A stretch of DNA of 14,923 nt. Source: Hippea sp. (GTDB taxonomy: Bacteria > Campylobacterota_A > Desulfurellia > Desulfurellales > Hippeaceae). The notes below the pieces were generated by a model. It saw only the letters and a program-made list of their open reading frames with translations, was not told where the DNA came from and did not search any database. Positions within the stretch are counted from its first letter, which is position 1. Every line of letters starts with the position of its first letter. A program made the translations under genes and the position numbers. The DNA is taken from the NCBI GenBank assembly GCA_015486705.1, contig WFRG01000024.1, positions 1 to 14,923 on the forward strand, read 5' to 3'. Positions 14,294 to 14,923 of this stretch are shown piece after piece.

Positions 14294-14310
14294 GCCCTTA
14301 TCACAAGGGC
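14294..14310 (-). promoter_or_regulatory. Perfect hairpin at the predicted 5' end of the tRNA operon transcript
   Basis: GCCCTT-GTGAT-AAGGGC forms a 6-bp perfect stem with a 5-nt loop. Counting from the -10 element, +1 falls on its first base. No T-tract follows, so it does not look like an intrinsic terminator for thrC. It may protect the 5' end, affect RNase P processing of tRNA-Lys, or be an operator-like inverted repeat. Confidence 0.6.
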
Positions 14311-14316
14311 GAAATG

Positions 14317-14345
14317 ATAATACACATTCAACACTACCTTGTCAA
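14317..14345 (-). promoter_or_regulatory. Sigma70-type promoter for the tRNA-Lys/Glu-HU-tRNA-Val/Asp-cinA unit
   Basis: On the minus strand TTGACA (14340-14345), a 17-bp spacer and TATTAT (14317-14322), the same boxes and spacing as the trxA promoter. The predicted start is at about 14310. The -35 begins 9 bp after the thrC stop. It gives the stable-RNA unit its own strong promoter. Confidence 0.87.
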
Positions 14346-14354
14346 TAGATTTTT

Positions 14355-14923
14355 TCAATTTAGCAACACTTTTTCTATGAATTTTTTAACCTCTTCTACA
14401 GAGTTGTTAAGAGTGGAAAACCTCTTCTCTTTACCTTCTAATGCTTTAATAGCTTCCGGCACATCTGGATATTTACCCACTGACTCATAGATAGCTTCTG
14501 GAAATTTAGCAGGATGCGCTGTGGCAAGACACACAACATCTTGATATCCAGTTTGCCACGCAGCATAAACCCCACAAGCAGTATGTGGATCCAGAATATA
14601 GCCCGTTCTCTCGTAAAACAGTCTAATTGTATCTTTAGTAGATTGTTCAAGAGAACTAAAAGAAACAAAGTCCTCACCCACTTTTTTTAAAGTTACATCA
14701 TCAAAACTAAGTTTTCCTTTTTTAGAAAACTTGTTCATCAAATCCTTCACTATTTCTTCATCTTCGTCAAACAAGTAATACAAATACCTTTCAAAGTTGC
14801 TCGCTACCTGTATATCCATAGAAGGCGAAATCGTCTTGATAACTTCACCTTTTGAGTAATCACCATAATTTACAAACCTGCATAATATATCGTTTGAATT
14901 CGTTGCAAGTATGAGCTTTTTAA
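14355..14923 (-). CDS. thrC: Threonine synthase, C-terminal part (runs off the window edge)
   Basis: About 189 C-terminal residues are present; the frame stays open to the right edge, so the 5' end lies outside. Translating the edge region gives KKLILATNSND followed by a Gly-Tyr-type stretch and TISPSMDIQVASNFER, the characteristic conserved core of ThrC, a PLP enzyme that converts phosphohomoserine to threonine. The catalytic lysine region would be in the missing N-terminal half. The later DPHTACGVYAAW and LATAHPAKFPEAI blocks also fit the family. An internal ATG at 14819 is not the real start because the conserved frame continues upstream of it. No terminator is visible after the TGA; the next promoter begins 9 bp later. 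Confidence 0.94.
   Translation of the reverse strand, partial: KKLILATNSNDILCRFVNYGDYSKGEVIKTISPSMDIQVASNFERYLYYLFDEDEEIVKDLMNKFSKKGKLSFDDVTLKKVGEDFVSFSSLEQSTKDTIRLFYERTGYILDPHTACGVYAAWQTGYQDVVCLATAHPAKFPEAIYESVGKYPDVPEAIKALEGKEKRFSTLNNSVEEVKKFIEKVLLN

Noticed and set aside
14294..14310. The 6-bp hairpin as the thrC terminator
   Set aside because: No T-tract follows it and it lies downstream of a consensus promoter, exactly at the predicted start site.
14355..14819. A 154-residue stand-alone protein starting at ATG 14819
   Set aside because: The frame continues upstream with typical ThrC sequence to the window edge, so this Met is internal.
1..14923. CRISPR array, insertion sequence, prophage, toxin-antitoxin or other defence system
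   Set aside because: No direct repeat array, terminal inverted repeats, transposase, integrase or small toxin-like gene pair could be found. The four tRNAs show no adjacent attachment-site duplication in the window.

Overview
The window is a gene-dense, low-GC bacterial chromosome segment. The organism is probably a diderm: the metal-binding transport protein has a cleavable signal peptide without a lipobox cysteine, as expected for a periplasmic protein. All four tRNA genes encode their own CCA. The mix of an MglA/COG2229-type small GTPase with a receiver/DUF4388-like partner, long runs of overlapping genes, a short-form ThiC and a tyrA-cmk-ispH cluster suggests a sulfur-metabolising lineage formerly placed in Deltaproteobacteria, such as Desulfurellales (Hippea/Desulfurella). 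That is a judgement from memory of family and gene-order patterns, not a database result.

Left part, + strand (47-2961). A two-gene signalling module comes first: a degenerate receiver protein followed by an overlapping small GTPase. A strong promoter then drives trxA and trxB, a complete NADPH-thioredoxin reductase/thioredoxin system. trxB ends tail to tail with the next transcription unit, and the two stop codons overlap.

Centre, - strand (12726 down to 2958). Eleven genes run with overlaps or very short gaps: thiC, birA, a GGDEF diguanylate cyclase, hisC, tyrA, cmk, ispH, an IMPase-family phosphatase, then a metal ABC transporter (binding protein, ATPase, permease). Nine of the ten junctions overlap by 4 to 20 bp and the tenth has an 11-bp gap, so this is probably one long polycistronic unit. 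It starts at a promoter in front of thiC. It mixes thiamine, biotin, histidine/aromatic amino acid, nucleotide, isoprenoid and metal-uptake functions with one signalling enzyme. aroA and rpsA, often found beside cmk and ispH, are absent from their usual places.

Right part, - strand (14923 down to 12850). The C-terminal part of thrC enters from the window edge. A consensus promoter follows, with a perfect small hairpin exactly at the predicted start site. It leads into a mixed stable-RNA/protein unit: tRNA-Lys(UUU), tRNA-Glu(UUC), an HU-family DNA-binding protein, tRNA-Val(UAC), tRNA-Asp(GUC) and a short cinA whose start lies 12 nt after the tRNA CCA end with no Shine-Dalgarno.

I found no mobile element, CRISPR array, rRNA or phage gene, and no gene-free stretch longer than 300 bp. 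Most of the window is housekeeping. The points most worth a second look are the pseudo-receiver/GTPase pair, the replaced metal ligand in the transport binding protein, the tRNA-linked SD-less cinA and the hairpin at +1 of the tRNA operon.
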